Of a stretch of DNA of 64,000 nucleotides, positions 42,371 to 55,142 are shown one piece after another (position 1 is the stretch's first letter; every line of letters starts with the position of its first letter). The notes under the pieces are model-generated. The model was not told the DNA's origin and made no database searches. It saw nothing but the letters and a program-made list of their open reading frames with translations. The position numbers were made by a program, and so were the translations under genes. Location of the stretch: positions 1,302,001-1,366,000 of the forward strand of contig JAECYW010000019.1 in assembly GCA_023014335.1 (NCBI GenBank), read 5' to 3'. Origin of the DNA: Galerina marginata (lineage: Eukaryota; Basidiomycota; Agaricomycetes; Agaricales; Galerinaceae).

Positions 42371-45272
42371 ATGACTTCCTGCTTTATCAAGTCGCGAGTT
42401 TTCGCTTCTCTCAAAACAAAGCACTTCAAGTTTGCTCAGGCCCTAAGGCCGACTCCGTTCCTCAGATGGACGTCCACCGTATCGACGCCCGCTACATTGT
42501 CCTCATCTTTGGGCCAAACTCTGCAGTTCATCACTGACATAAAGCTTCAGGAGCTTGAGAAACAGAGACTTGCTTATCACGCCCATGCAAAAGTTCTCGA
42601 GGAAGCAAAGACCTTAGGAGAGAACGGCGAAATCCTCAAGAAGGTCGAAGTCCTTGCCAAAGCTGTAAAATCATGGACAGGTTCGGGTGCCGTAGATGAG
42701 CTCAAGGTCGTCGGCGGTTCTCTTCAGCTGACCAACCTCGACTTCTGGCTCCAGCAAGCGAAAAAAGATCCTAGCTTTAGCCGCGAGATCGCTCAAGGGT
42801 GGGCAAATACACTCGAGGACCACATCCGCCACACCATTGGCCGTTTCGATTCTGCTAAATTGTTCGGCAGGCTCTTTAATGATTGGCTATCTAGCGGTGA
42901 CTCTGTAGCTCTTGCGTATCAGGCAGGTTCAGATGACTTGGACAACCCTTTGAACCCGTTGGGGCCAACGGGGACGGAAACAGCCACCTCTTCTGCCCAG
43001 GCTGGCAGGAAAGAGATGTACGAACAGAAGGAGCAATTCGTTTCGATCATCTTCGATGAACACCTCGTTGATATTGAAAACCTGAAAATCTATCTCAATG
43101 GGTTGTTCGAGTCAGAGGAAGCAACCAAGGAACTTGAAAAACTGCGGAAGGAGATGAAGAATTTTAGCTACTGGCTCAAGCGCACACCGATCAACAAGAA
43201 AGATGTTAAGAGCGCCATCAACGGTCTGCTTGCTTCTAACTTGATGGGCGAGGAGAAGAGAACAACTCTCAAGGCTTTTCTGCATAATCCAACCCTGCTG
43301 GATGAAATAGCCAGTGTGCTGAACATGCGTATGGCGAGCCTCGATTCTTGGGCCTGGCCAAAAGAAGGCATTCTCGTTGAGTTCCGGCGCCACCTCAATG
43401 GCAAATACAGGCAAGGAGTTTGTGTTGTGTTCTTTTCATTGGTCGCTTATTCAACTTTTTAGGGCCTTCACTGACCCAGAGATCATCGACGCCCTTCTGT
43501 TGCATCATATTGGTGTGGCATGGCAGGTCAAACTCAAGCATGCCCTCCTTCGGATTTTTGACAGTAAAGCATGGATTCGCCCCATTGCCCGAGAAACAGT
43601 CAAAGGGCAATACAGGCAGTTTCTCGGAGATGACGGCAAATCTTCCATTGAGGAGAAAAGGAACAGAACACGGCGCAATGACTTTTTCGTCGCCCAACTC
43701 CAAGACGAAGCCGACACTCCTAACGCATATTACGATGACGGTCTTGTCGATGTCCCCTTCGCAGCTAATCTCGTTGGGCCGCCGAGGATAAAGCAAGAGT
43801 TGCTGCAAATAATGACAACCGAATGCCATCTCAACGCTGCACTCCATGGGTCGCACGCAGCTGTATGCTCGGACTTCCAGTGGTTCGGACCTTCCTTGCC
43901 GCATGCGTCTATCCTCACCGTTCTCGAGTTTTTGGGAATGTCGAAGACCTGGCTGGACTTTTACAAATCTTTCCTTGCCACACCTGTACGATTCGCGGGC
44001 GAGACTGGATGCCAGGTGCGGAAGCGCGGGACGCCGATCAGCTATTCACTCAGCATGCTCGGTGGCGAAGCTGTTATCTTTATGATGGACTTCGCTGTCA
44101 ACCAACGCGCGAATGGGCTGTATGTCTACAGAATGCATGATGATCTGTGGCTTTGGGACGCGGACGCCAGAAAGGTCGCCGATGGTTGGGAAGAGATGAA
44201 AAAGTACGCAGGGCTCGTGGGGTTGAAGTTCAACGAGGAGAAGACTGGATCGGCATATGTCGGACCAAAATATGGTCATTCAGCTCGGTTGCCGAAAGGC
44301 GATATTCGTTGGGGCTTTCTCAAGTTCAATCCAGAAGAATCGCGATTTGTCATTGACCAGAAGCAGGTCGATGGCCATATCGTCGAAATGCGCCGCCAGC
44401 TCGCCAGCACTAACTCGGTCTTTGGTTGGATTAACGTTTATAACAAATACATGGCTTTCTTCATGAGGAACTTCGGCGGTATTCCAGCGAACTGCTTCGG
44501 CCAGTCTCATATTGTCGATATGATCGATACTCTTGCGCGTATTCAACGAGAGTTGTTCCCAGACTCTACCGAGGATGAAAATGGGGGTGCAATTGGATAT
44601 TTGAAGAAAACTCTCAAGGACCGATTCGGTGCCTCGGACCTGCCGGAGGGTTATTTCTACTTCCCAATTGGACGCGGTGGCCTTGAACTTCGTAACGCTA
44701 TGCTAGAGTTGTTCGCACTTCAGCGAAAAGACAAGCCTCTGGCTACCTATGGCGATGACAAGTACGGCGTCCTGGACTCTGAGAGCGAGCCTGAACGTAG
44801 ACTCGAGGACAAGGATTTGAATGACGCTTTCGATGAAGACAAAGCAATTGCAGAGCACAAATTCAAGAAGCGCGTCGAAAACGACCCCAAGGAATACGCC
44901 CGGCTGAAAGAGGCCTGGGATAATCGGGATGAACAAACTCAGCAGACACACCTCAACACTGAGGAGTTCCTGTCTTTCGAGGCATTCACCTCTCTGCGCG
45001 AATCTTGGCTTTCCACCTGGGGGGATTCCTACATGCACATGCTCCAAACGCCTAGCATCCGATACGTCGCACCGGTTCCAAAAATGAGGGAGCAACTTAG
45101 CAGCTCGACAAAGCCATGGGAGCATATGGATTGGTACGAGCAATGGGTTGTGAGCATGTATGGCGAGGATGTGGTGAAGAAGTTTGGGAGCTTAGAAGCT
45201 GTCGATCCTAACTTGATTCCAGTAGGCATGGTGCAACTGTTCAGGCGCTCGAGGATGAAATTGGACCAGTGA
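42371..45272 (+). CDS. rvt: Cellular reverse transcriptase-related protein (rvt gene), 949 aa
   Basis: Two exons, 42371-43410 and 43463-45272, joined in frame by a 52-nt GC-AG intron (KYR|AFTDPE). The N-terminal ~330 residues are charged and helical (LQFITDIKLQELEKQ, VEVLAKAVKSWTGSG). RT-like motifs follow: motif A CSDFQWFGPSLPH (Asp at 43872-43874), motif B-like QVRKRGTPISYSLSMLGGEA, motif C YVYRMHDDLWLW (Asp pair 44139-44144) and motif D LKFNEEKTGSAYVG. The RWGFLKFNPEESRFVID region and a long C-terminal extension (EHMDWYEQWVVSMYG) complete it. This architecture is that of rvt genes, non-mobile single-ORF cellular genes described by Gladyshev and Arkhipova in fungi, rotifers and other lineages, not of a retrotransposon. 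No integrase, RNase H, LTR or poly-A tail is visible. Catalytic Asp residues are all kept. The first ~45 residues are basic and free of acidic residues, like a mitochondrial presequence. Biological role unknown. Confidence 0.9.
43411..43462 (+). other. GC-AG intron in the rvt gene
   Basis: Donor AG|GCAAGG matches the usual GC-donor consensus. Acceptor TTTTTAG is at 43456-43462. A GT donor nearby (43419) would put a stop codon directly after the junction. Confidence 0.75.
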
Positions 45273-45526
45273 ATTACACTTCAGAAAGGTATTGCAACCC
45301 CCATTCCTACCATATAGCGAACGGTCATAGAAACCCGCAAGACTTATTATTATACATCCCCATAAACATTCCCATTGACAATCCTGTTTTCAACAACTTG
45401 TATTTTTACACATACCACAACTCACCTTATTCAACTCTAATGTAATTGTTCTAGTATAACAAGCGAACTTAACATTTAATATCTGTTTGTGGAGAAAACT
45501 ATTTTGGTTCATGGTCCTTTGGTTTG

Positions 45527-46829
45527 TCACTCAAAGTTGGGTTTCTCTTGATGCTGCATATCACTTTCATTGGGTCGGAATAGATCAGAAATCAGGGGCA
45601 AGTGAAATAGTAAGTGAAATAGTAAGTGTACGGGGGCACTAATAATACTGGAAATTTTAGTAAATATATTTCTTGATGGGTCGAAGAAAGTTGTCAGCAG
45701 GAAAAATAAAAAATAAGTTCCGAAACGTACCTCTACGTTGTTGTGTGTTCTCGTCGCAGGTATCAATCTTGATTTGAGGGCCACTAAGTAGATACTGAAC
45801 GTAAGAAAGACTCCATCCAGTTTAGACGGTTTGCAAACCTTTACCATAGCCCAGCATTCCACCCCCACCGCACCGTCGCCCGATGCGGATACTCCACGCT
45901 TGTCCGATTTTCCTTGGCCAAGCTTGATGGAAGTGGCGTTCTAGCAGACAGAAATTTGAAGGGCTCTATCCAAATAAAAAAATGACAAGGCAAACCTCAA
46001 AGCCTAGATGGGTATATTGATCTCGAGATTTGTCCGTTGTAGCTTCGAGGGTGAATGTTTATTGGGGGCATGTGCAAAGGCATCACGGACAAGTAGAGAC
46101 ATGAATCCTAGAATGATGACTTATCAGCGACAAAGAAAACGAATGCGAGTCCTTGAGAAACACCAAAATTACCTCGTCCTCGGTAGTCAGGGTCTGTAAA
46201 AGTAAGTTGCAGGTACCATGAATCCTCAGGGGACTTTTTCTTCGCTTTGACCTTGAATATTTCATGCATTGTTCTTTCGCATGTAATTTGATAATCAAGC
46301 ACAATTCTCTTTGAAAAATCAGTGTCAATATTGGAAATAGTGTAATCTGAGTTTCATAATGAAGGTACTCTCACAATGAAACCAGTCAAACCCCATCCTT
46401 TCAGAACAGATACCACACCAGCTCGGAGCACAGTTGGTACCATCCAAGCAGCCAACCGTTTGCGGGGTGGGAGCCATAGTGCACCGGCGAGGATCCTATC
46501 TTCTGTCGAGCCCTCTGCACGACCCATCACGACAGTAACACGGCCACCCACGAGGAAACAGGCTCTAATCAAGAAGGCATAGAACATCCGCCTGTCTCGG
46601 CAGGCTTTTAGGTCTACACCTTCTTCCAGCATCTATCATAATAGAACAGGTAGTATCAGTCCCTTCAACGTATGTTTCTGCCACATACTTTCTTGACGTT
46701 GCCAAAGTAGTTCATGACAGGGTCGTGAATAAAGGCACGGAAAGCGACATCTACCAGCTCTTCGAGATCTGCTAGTGTAGCCAGCTTGACATAGGGTGTT
46801 GGACAGGTGGCGCTCGCCTCAGAGGACAT
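45527..46829 (-). CDS. GNAT-family N-acetyltransferase, reading frame broken once
   Basis: ATG 46827-46829 gives SSEASATCPTPYVKLATLAD and VAFRAFIHDPVMNYFG. Exon 2 has the typical ILAGALWLPPRKRLAAW. Later exons read VLDYQITCERTMHEIF and SWYLQLTFTDPDYRGRG, the acetyl-CoA-binding R/Q-x-x-G-x-G/A type loop, then FMSLLVRDAFAHAPNK. Directly after, near 46060, the frame stops. One base along, FTLEATTDKSRDQYTHLGFE continues the family pattern, and a later exon gives GAVGVECWAMVKV, the usual C-terminus. A single-base loss in an A run explains this, so it is either a recent pseudogene or a sequence error. GNAT enzymes transfer acetyl from acetyl-CoA to small amines or proteins; the substrate is unknown. 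The 3' limit is uncertain: relatives normally end at about 45845 and the extra open frame to 45527 may not be translated. Confidence 0.72.
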
Positions 46830-47600
46830 TGGTTCAAGTCCAAGTTACTCAAGGTTCAGTTTTGGGCTGTGCGTGGATCTATATTTAGAGCACCGTGATC
46901 GTCGGCGTCTAAACTTTCTGCTTCGCGAAGCACGAAACATAGTAAGTTACTCAAATGCAATTGAGCTTGGAGTAGAATATGTAGAATAGTAAGAGCAAAA
47001 GCGCGACTTTTTTTCTTATTTACCCACAATTTGATTCCTCACGAAATAATTTTGGGAGGAAACACAATACAGTATTTATCAGGTAGGTTGGACATCCGAC
47101 ATCGAGAACAAAGTTTCTTCATATTGAAGCTGACAGCACATCTTTTAATGATTCTGACAAAAATTTGGTACATGTGAACTTGAAGTGCTACATAGGCAGG
47201 TAATTTTTAATAAGTGGAAAAGCAAGGCTGCCGAAATCGAGGGTCCGACGAGGGATAAAAAGTGTTCAGTTACCAGTGGTAGAATCATTACCAGTAGTAG
47301 TGTACATGTACAACGATTGATAGTCGCTACATATACGACACTTGAAGTCAGACTATAACAAGCAAAGAGCTGGGGGATGTGCCATATGGCCTGCGCATGT
47401 GCCTACACAAACATTCTGAATGGGCGACAGTTCCCGGAAGACATTTCTGCCACTAGGGCATGGTCGATGCCAAAAGCAATTAAGGTCGAAGTGATAAGAT
47501 CTACCAAAAAAAAAACAAGGATGTTACAAGTCAGACATCAGAAGGACAAGGTATACGACAAGGTATACTCACCATAAACGATGTGGCTTGAATAGTAATT
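46830..47600. other. Intergenic
   Basis: AT-rich DNA; GNAT promoter and 3' side of the Ser-rich small-protein gene. No gene recognised. Confidence 0.4.
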
Positions 47601-48047
47601 CTACTTTTTCGAAACTGATGAGACGGGACTGCCAAACCCGTACACAGACGATAATTGTCCGAATGACTTCTCGTAGTCCTTGACATTGGATGATTGAACA
47701 ACTTTGGCTTGTGATGATACGAATGGTTTCGGTTGCTCTGGGACACTAGGAGGCAATGATGGCACGCTGCCGCCAAATCCATATGTCGAAGACAAGTGAG
47801 CAAAGGAGGTTTCGTAATCCTTCGGCGACTGGACTACTGATGAATGTGTCGATGACGAAAACAAGGACTTCGATGGCTGCTTGCTTTTGGGAGAAGACTT
47901 GGGAGATTTGGAAGACTTTTTTGGAAGATACGGGATGCTACTGCTGAAGCCGTACAACGACGATAATTTTCCGAAGGAGATCTTTCGCGAAGTGGACACA
48001 TGAGATGAGGATGAGGTTAATGAAGAAGTGGATGATGATGACTCCAT
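47601..48047 (-). CDS. Small Ser-rich protein with three YGFG-type repeats (148 aa)
   Basis: Single exon, ATG 48045-48047, TAG 47601-47603. After a Ser-only N-terminus (MESSSSTSSLTSSSSH) come three imperfect units: SFGKLSSLYGFSSSIPYLPK, SFAHLSSTYGFGGSVPSLPP and SFGQLSSVYGFGSPVSSVSK. Basic Ser/Lys/Pro linkers (KSSKSPKSSPKSKQPSK) separate the first two. No signal peptide or membrane helix. I recall similar short YGFGG-x-PSLP proteins in other agaricomycetes, of unknown function. A longer start 35 codons upstream (48152) is in frame but not ATG-conserved in style. The repeats argue that it is real despite low complexity. Possible roles such as a short binding motif scaffold are speculation. Confidence 0.7.
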   Translation of the reverse strand: MESSSSTSSLTSSSSHVSTSRKISFGKLSSLYGFSSSIPYLPKKSSKSPKSSPKSKQPSKSLFSSSTHSSVVQSPKDYETSFAHLSSTYGFGGSVPSLPPSVPEQPKPFVSSQAKVVQSSNVKDYEKSFGQLSSVYGFGSPVSSVSKK

Positions 48048-49731
48048 TTTTGTTGTTGGTGGGCTTATGTTTGCGATGAGGATTATTGTGGGTCTTCGAT
48101 CGATAGGAGTGTGTTGAAGCTGATTGACTGACGGTTCAGGATTGCCGGCCAACTTTTATACCTTGCTCGCATAATTTTTGGGGTGACACCGTGTCTGTCG
48201 CGATCGCGAGCTGCGCCTCCGCAGAACAGAGAAAAACAAGCGTGCAAGCGCGCATGACTCATGCCAAAGTGGAGTACCTCTGGCCCCTGATCTACACCAA
48301 GAACAAACAGTCTCGCTTGCAGGGCAACGCAGCAAAGCCGGAGTAATGGGCCGGGGAAGATCATTGCACTGCAAACGACGCGAGTCCGACTTCGAATCAT
48401 ATAGGTGGCTTCTGAGCCTGCGGTCCAAACATCGACTCGGATCTTCAAAACCATAAGCAACCATTAATGACCCTTCAATGAAAAACATCCATTTCCACGA
48501 CGAGTTGAGCACTGCCACAAGTTGAGTCGAGAGGTGAGTCGGAGTGAGTCATAGCGGCTCCGTAATTGTTTTTTGATCGAAATTTCTTGAAGCGATGATG
48601 GCGACAGGCCGCCAGGCCAGGCACAACTATCGACAACCAGGCAGGTGTATCGAACACAGAGTGGGGGGGGTTAGACCTGACCCCGACAGAAATGAAATCT
48701 TCGACAACAGTAATTCAGATAAGTCCCGGGAATACCCAACGAAGTCTCGAAAGAAAGTGACCAATTGGTCAACGATAGGAAGCCTGCGGTCATTCCATGG
48801 GGTGGTGTGAGGTTAAATTTATGTTGCCCAAAGCCTCCGTTGAGTATATCAGGCAGCAGAATGGTTGTTTTGACGAAGTAAATGGAGTCGGACAAGTCAC
48901 TGCTAGAGCTCGCAGATTAGATGAGTGATGACAGTGGCTCGGGGACCCATAGTTTGACATGTGGGAAAATATTTCCTGTTTTATTCAGGTTGGCACCATC
49001 ACCATTTGAGGTCAATCTCGTTTTCTGCAATGCATTCTCACTAAGTACACGATTTCCAGCCATGACCGCTGAGCTTGAGCTTGAAGCTTGAATGGCCATA
49101 GTTTGAAAAGCAGACTAACAGGCTTTCTCGTAAGTAATGCCTCTTGCTTGGTTTCCTAACCTTCCAAGGCTGATCATGATTTTCACCAACGACTCGAATT
49201 GAACTCCAGGTCTGAGCCAGCCCACAACCTTCAAGTGTTATTCAAGTTGGGAGTTAGATTGCAACACTCCTCCTACGATATTATGGAAACGTTGGCACCG
49301 ACCTCATTTGTGGCAGCTATCACTAGCTAGAGCTTAAAGCTCGAAGGCTGAGATAGATTTTGGTTCTACCAGCAGCCACCAGCGGTTATAAAGGGAAGAA
49401 ATATGTTGGTAAACTCATGGCGAGTTTATTTTTGGTTTCGGTTGGATCACCACCTGTGAGGTTCCTGTCACCTTTAGTGAAAGTCGCACAAGTTCAGATG
49501 TCTTCGCAGCCTTATGGATATATCGTTTACCGGGTTCCCCCACCCTTGCGGATTCAACGTTATTTAGTGACGGCTTGGGAACCTCTTAATTGCTAGAGTC
49601 TCACTTCATGCCAGTTTTGAAGTGATTTTGTCCTCATTATTGAACGACTTACCCATGCCCCAACCTCGAACGACACATAAAAGGAGGCGGGGTCTGCGAG
49701 GACGAAGTTCGCATCCACTGCCAAAGTCGAC
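48048..49731. other. Intergenic, 1.7 kb
   Basis: No gene recognised. AAGCTT/GAGCTT-rich short repeats occur at about 49070-49092 and again, diverged, at about 49327-49352. The right end is the esterase promoter. Confidence 0.4.
49676..49684 (+). promoter_or_regulatory. TATA-like box of the carboxylesterase gene
   Basis: CATAAAAGG about 50 bp before the start codon at 49732. Confidence 0.4.
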
Positions 49732-51995
<2,264 letters not shown>

Positions 51996-52180
51996 AAAGG
52001 GGCGATCACGAAGTTGATCTTTCATTCATGTGCTGACCACGTCTTAGACCTGGCGAAAACCTGCAATTTCCTTCGAATCTGATGAATGTGCCATGTGTCT
52101 TACTGTCTAGTGAAAAAGAAAATGTCAGATTAATGAAAAAGTACCCAGTCTACCGCCTGAAGAGTGCTATTTCTATAAAA

Positions 52181-53671
52181 TTAGAGGCCTAACTCGTCAA
52201 CATAGGGAAGCCCGTGTGCATCTCCAATCGCAACAAACGTCGGCTTAGCAGTCAAGAGAGCAGCGGTTGTCTGTGAGAAATATCAGCCGTGATATCTTGC
52301 AATCATGCTGAGACGAACCTTGGAGAAAGCGTCGGCATTTAGACTATCCAATGAGGACAATGTAGTCTCAAGAGTAGTGGCTGAGCCAGAGAAGATCTTA
52401 GGGTTGAGTTGATCAGCTTGCTGAAAGAAAGATCTCAAGGGGTCCTTTACCTTGGAGCTCAGAGCATTGACAAGTCCCTCTCGGGTGTCAACGGCACTTG
52501 CAGCAGCAAACTTAGCTTTGGCGACGGCAGACTTCAGTTCTTCGGCCTTAATCCCTTGTGAAGCAGACTTCAGGGCGGCGACAGCGAGCTTGGCCGCTTC
52601 TTTAACTCCTGATGACGTAGAACCCTGGACCAACAGGCCAAACAGAGATGCGTCGGAGTAGGGTAGATACACAGGTTGTACTGAGGTTCCCTCTGGCAGG
52701 GAAGAGAGAGGAGAGAGACCCTTCGACCATTTCACAGAGGGTCTCGGCGAGAGATGAGCTGCAAAGGCAGCAAGCTCTGATGAAGGTCCATGAGTGGTTC
52801 CAAAGCCAATAAAAATGGTTTGAGGCCCTCCGTTGCCCTCGAGGCGCGTCTCTCCACCAAAGTATTTTGAAGCTGGGGCTTGCGTCGCAGCACTTGCAGC
52901 CGCATTGGCAAATGCTTTCTCGACGAGGCCGCTGAGAGTAGCTGCGTCGATGCCAGTACCGAGGACGGCGATGTTGCCCTTCGTGAAAGCCGCTGAGGCG
53001 AAGGACTTGATGTCGCCTACGCTTATGTCGTTATGTGCGGGGGCGAACAAAGACGAACCAAGTCCGGAACGGAATGCAAGAGCATGTGCAGCATCGATAG
53101 CACGGGTAGCAGGGTCGTGGGTAGCAGCTTGGGTCTCTGCTGACACTAGAGGAGAAACGTATTCGTCAAACTCGTGGCGAGTGAACTTGGCCGAAGTGAG
53201 GAATGAGGTGAGAACATCGACAAAGTATGGACTGGATGTTTGACCTAATTTGAGAATAAACGCCAAAGAATTCTCCAAATGAGCACTCACGCATCAGCCC
53301 TCAAGAATTCCGCGGTCAAAGCCAGGTGTTCACGCCCGAGAGTCGAGTACAGGACACCGCCGTAAAGTTCACTTTCGCGAACGGTTCCAATCGCTGAACG
53401 TGATTTGGTGCTCTTTATAAAGTATATCAGGCCACTATAACACCTCTAGCGATTTCAAAGATCTCACCTTGAACGCAAAGTTTTTCAGGGCATTGGCAAC
53501 CCCCTCCTTGGGCTCGAAGCGACTGCCAGCTTTCACCAAGACAGTCACGGAAGCGGTGGGCTGGTGGTAGTCGACGGCGGCGACCTTAATGCCAGTTGTA
53601 TCGACGACTGTGGCAAATGAACGCGCTATGCGCTGTGCGTTGCGCGCTGTTGACGCCCTGGCAGCAAGCAT
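52181..53671 (-). CDS. QCR2: Cytochrome b-c1 complex subunit 2 (core protein 2), mitochondrial
   Basis: Peptidase M16-like core subunit of respiratory complex III. ATG 53669-53671 starts a mitochondrial presequence (LAARASTARNAQRIARSFAT). TTGIKVAAVDYHQPTASVTV and KAGSRFEPKEGVANALKNFA follow. Further exons give ESELYGGVLYSTLGREHLAL and FVDVLTSFLTSAKFTRHEFD. The large last exons end TTAALLTAKPTFVAIGDAHG, TAA 52181-52183. As in other Qcr2 proteins, no HxxEH zinc site is seen, so it is structural, not a protease. Length of about 430 residues fits the family. An open frame extends upstream of the chosen ATG (to 53836) but would bury the targeting sequence. Confidence 0.87.
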
Positions 53672-54360
53672 AACGAGGTTTTGAGGTAGGAATGGGTTGA
53701 AAATCTGGTGCAAGCGGTTATTTCGGAGTTTGTTGTCACGTTTCCGAATCTGTCCGGCCCTACCTTTTCTGGACAAGTCCACAACAGTGAACTGACCTCG
53801 AACACAATCTAGTCCTCCTGACATGCCAACCAGCAAGACTCTGAAAATGGGTCTAGAAAGCTAATATGCTGTAAGCAAGTTCTTGACGTAAGAGTTTTTT
53901 TTCCTTCAAATTTATGTATTCACTTATAAGCATCCTTTTCCTTTCAGTTTCTCCGGTCACCAGAAGTCACCAGATACCATTTTCCTGGAGCCACAATCCC
54001 TTCAAGATCAAGGGTCTTCATTCGAGTTTTAATCTCGACTGTGGATACCATTTGGTTAGAGTTTTTTTGCGGTGGACTTGAGAGTCTATCCTGAATGGAC
54101 CATTATCGACCATTCTGACAGTGTCCCTGCGGACTCGGACAGCTTGGCACAGACCTACCCAATACGAGACCGAAACTATCGCCACATGAACTCATTTACT
54201 TCGGAACACGGAAAGCTGATAACCCACGTTTCCTCGTGTACAACTAGTAACGAAAAGGAAACGAACCCAGCACGCCTTTCGTCCAGGGCTCATCTAGTTT
54301 CTTCGAAAACAGGCGAATCCCCGAAATTTTATCTTATGAATAGGGTTTGCTTCCAGGTTA
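53672..54360. other. Intergenic upstream of QCR2
   Basis: No gene recognised; a 113-codon plus frame (54072-54413) lacks homology. Confidence 0.4.
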
Positions 54361-54939
54361 TTATAAAGTTCTGTCAACAGTTATGTTGGCATGCGATGTC
54401 CGGAGCTCTGTAAAGCCCATCCTGAACTGATCATCTGCAGGACTTCTGCCCGTATCGTCATCGCATGGTCGATTGACAGGTCTACGGAATGCCTCGTTGT
54501 GGCTGATATAAACCGACCCCAAAATTCCAGGGGTATCGTTTCTCTTTCCCAACAGCCCCCAGTGCCAGTGTACATATCCGGTACAAATCCCAGCTTCCAA
54601 TAATTTAGTTGCATCACGCTGGCTTGATAACGATAACTCGAAACGGCTGTCCAGGTCCCATAGATGGGTTTCTTGAACCCCATCAGCTATCTCTCCTACG
54701 TGGAACCTGCGCGAACGGAAGGACAACAGAAAACTGTTTACAAAGAAGATGCCACCATCGTGTCTATTCGGGGATTTTCCAAAAGGTTCTTCGCCTGCAG
54801 GCTTTCTCCCGGTTTCCATTCCTTTCGCGGGAACGTCCCGTGAGCGAGCGATGGATTCGAAAACGGTAGTACGTAAATCTTCGATATGACTCGTGGGCTG
54901 TGCATTGAAGAACGCGTCCAGAATACCCTCACGGTTCAA
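54361..54939 (-). CDS. Hypothetical ORF, 192 codons
   Basis: Longest unassigned open frame in this part of the window, starting MNREGILDAFFNAQPTSHIE. It contains SYSSQ-free charged stretches and HWHWGLLGKRNDTPGILGSV. A second minus-strand frame over 54381-54683 (GFKKPIYGTWTAVSSYRYQA) looks equally protein-like, so at most one is real, or both are parts of a decayed spliced gene. No domain recognised, no signal peptide. Low confidence that it is expressed. Confidence 0.25.
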   Translation of the reverse strand: MNREGILDAFFNAQPTSHIEDLRTTVFESIARSRDVPAKGMETGRKPAGEEPFGKSPNRHDGGIFFVNSFLLSFRSRRFHVGEIADGVQETHLWDLDSRFELSLSSQRDATKLLEAGICTGYVHWHWGLLGKRNDTPGILGSVYISHNEAFRRPVNRPCDDDTGRSPADDQFRMGFTELRTSHANITVDRTL

Positions 54940-55142
54940 TCAGAATCTATTTTTTACACATCACCTTTTTTATTCAAGAGTACCTCAATTTTCACAAAGG
55001 ACGCATCACCGAACCAAAGGAAATCGATTTAAATTAAGCTGAGCCTTCAGACTTCAAGCCTTGGCTGATCCGTATCCCGTGCTACTACATATGCTGAAAG
55101 AGGAACAAAACTATGCGTGATGCATGAAAGCTCCAGCTGCGC

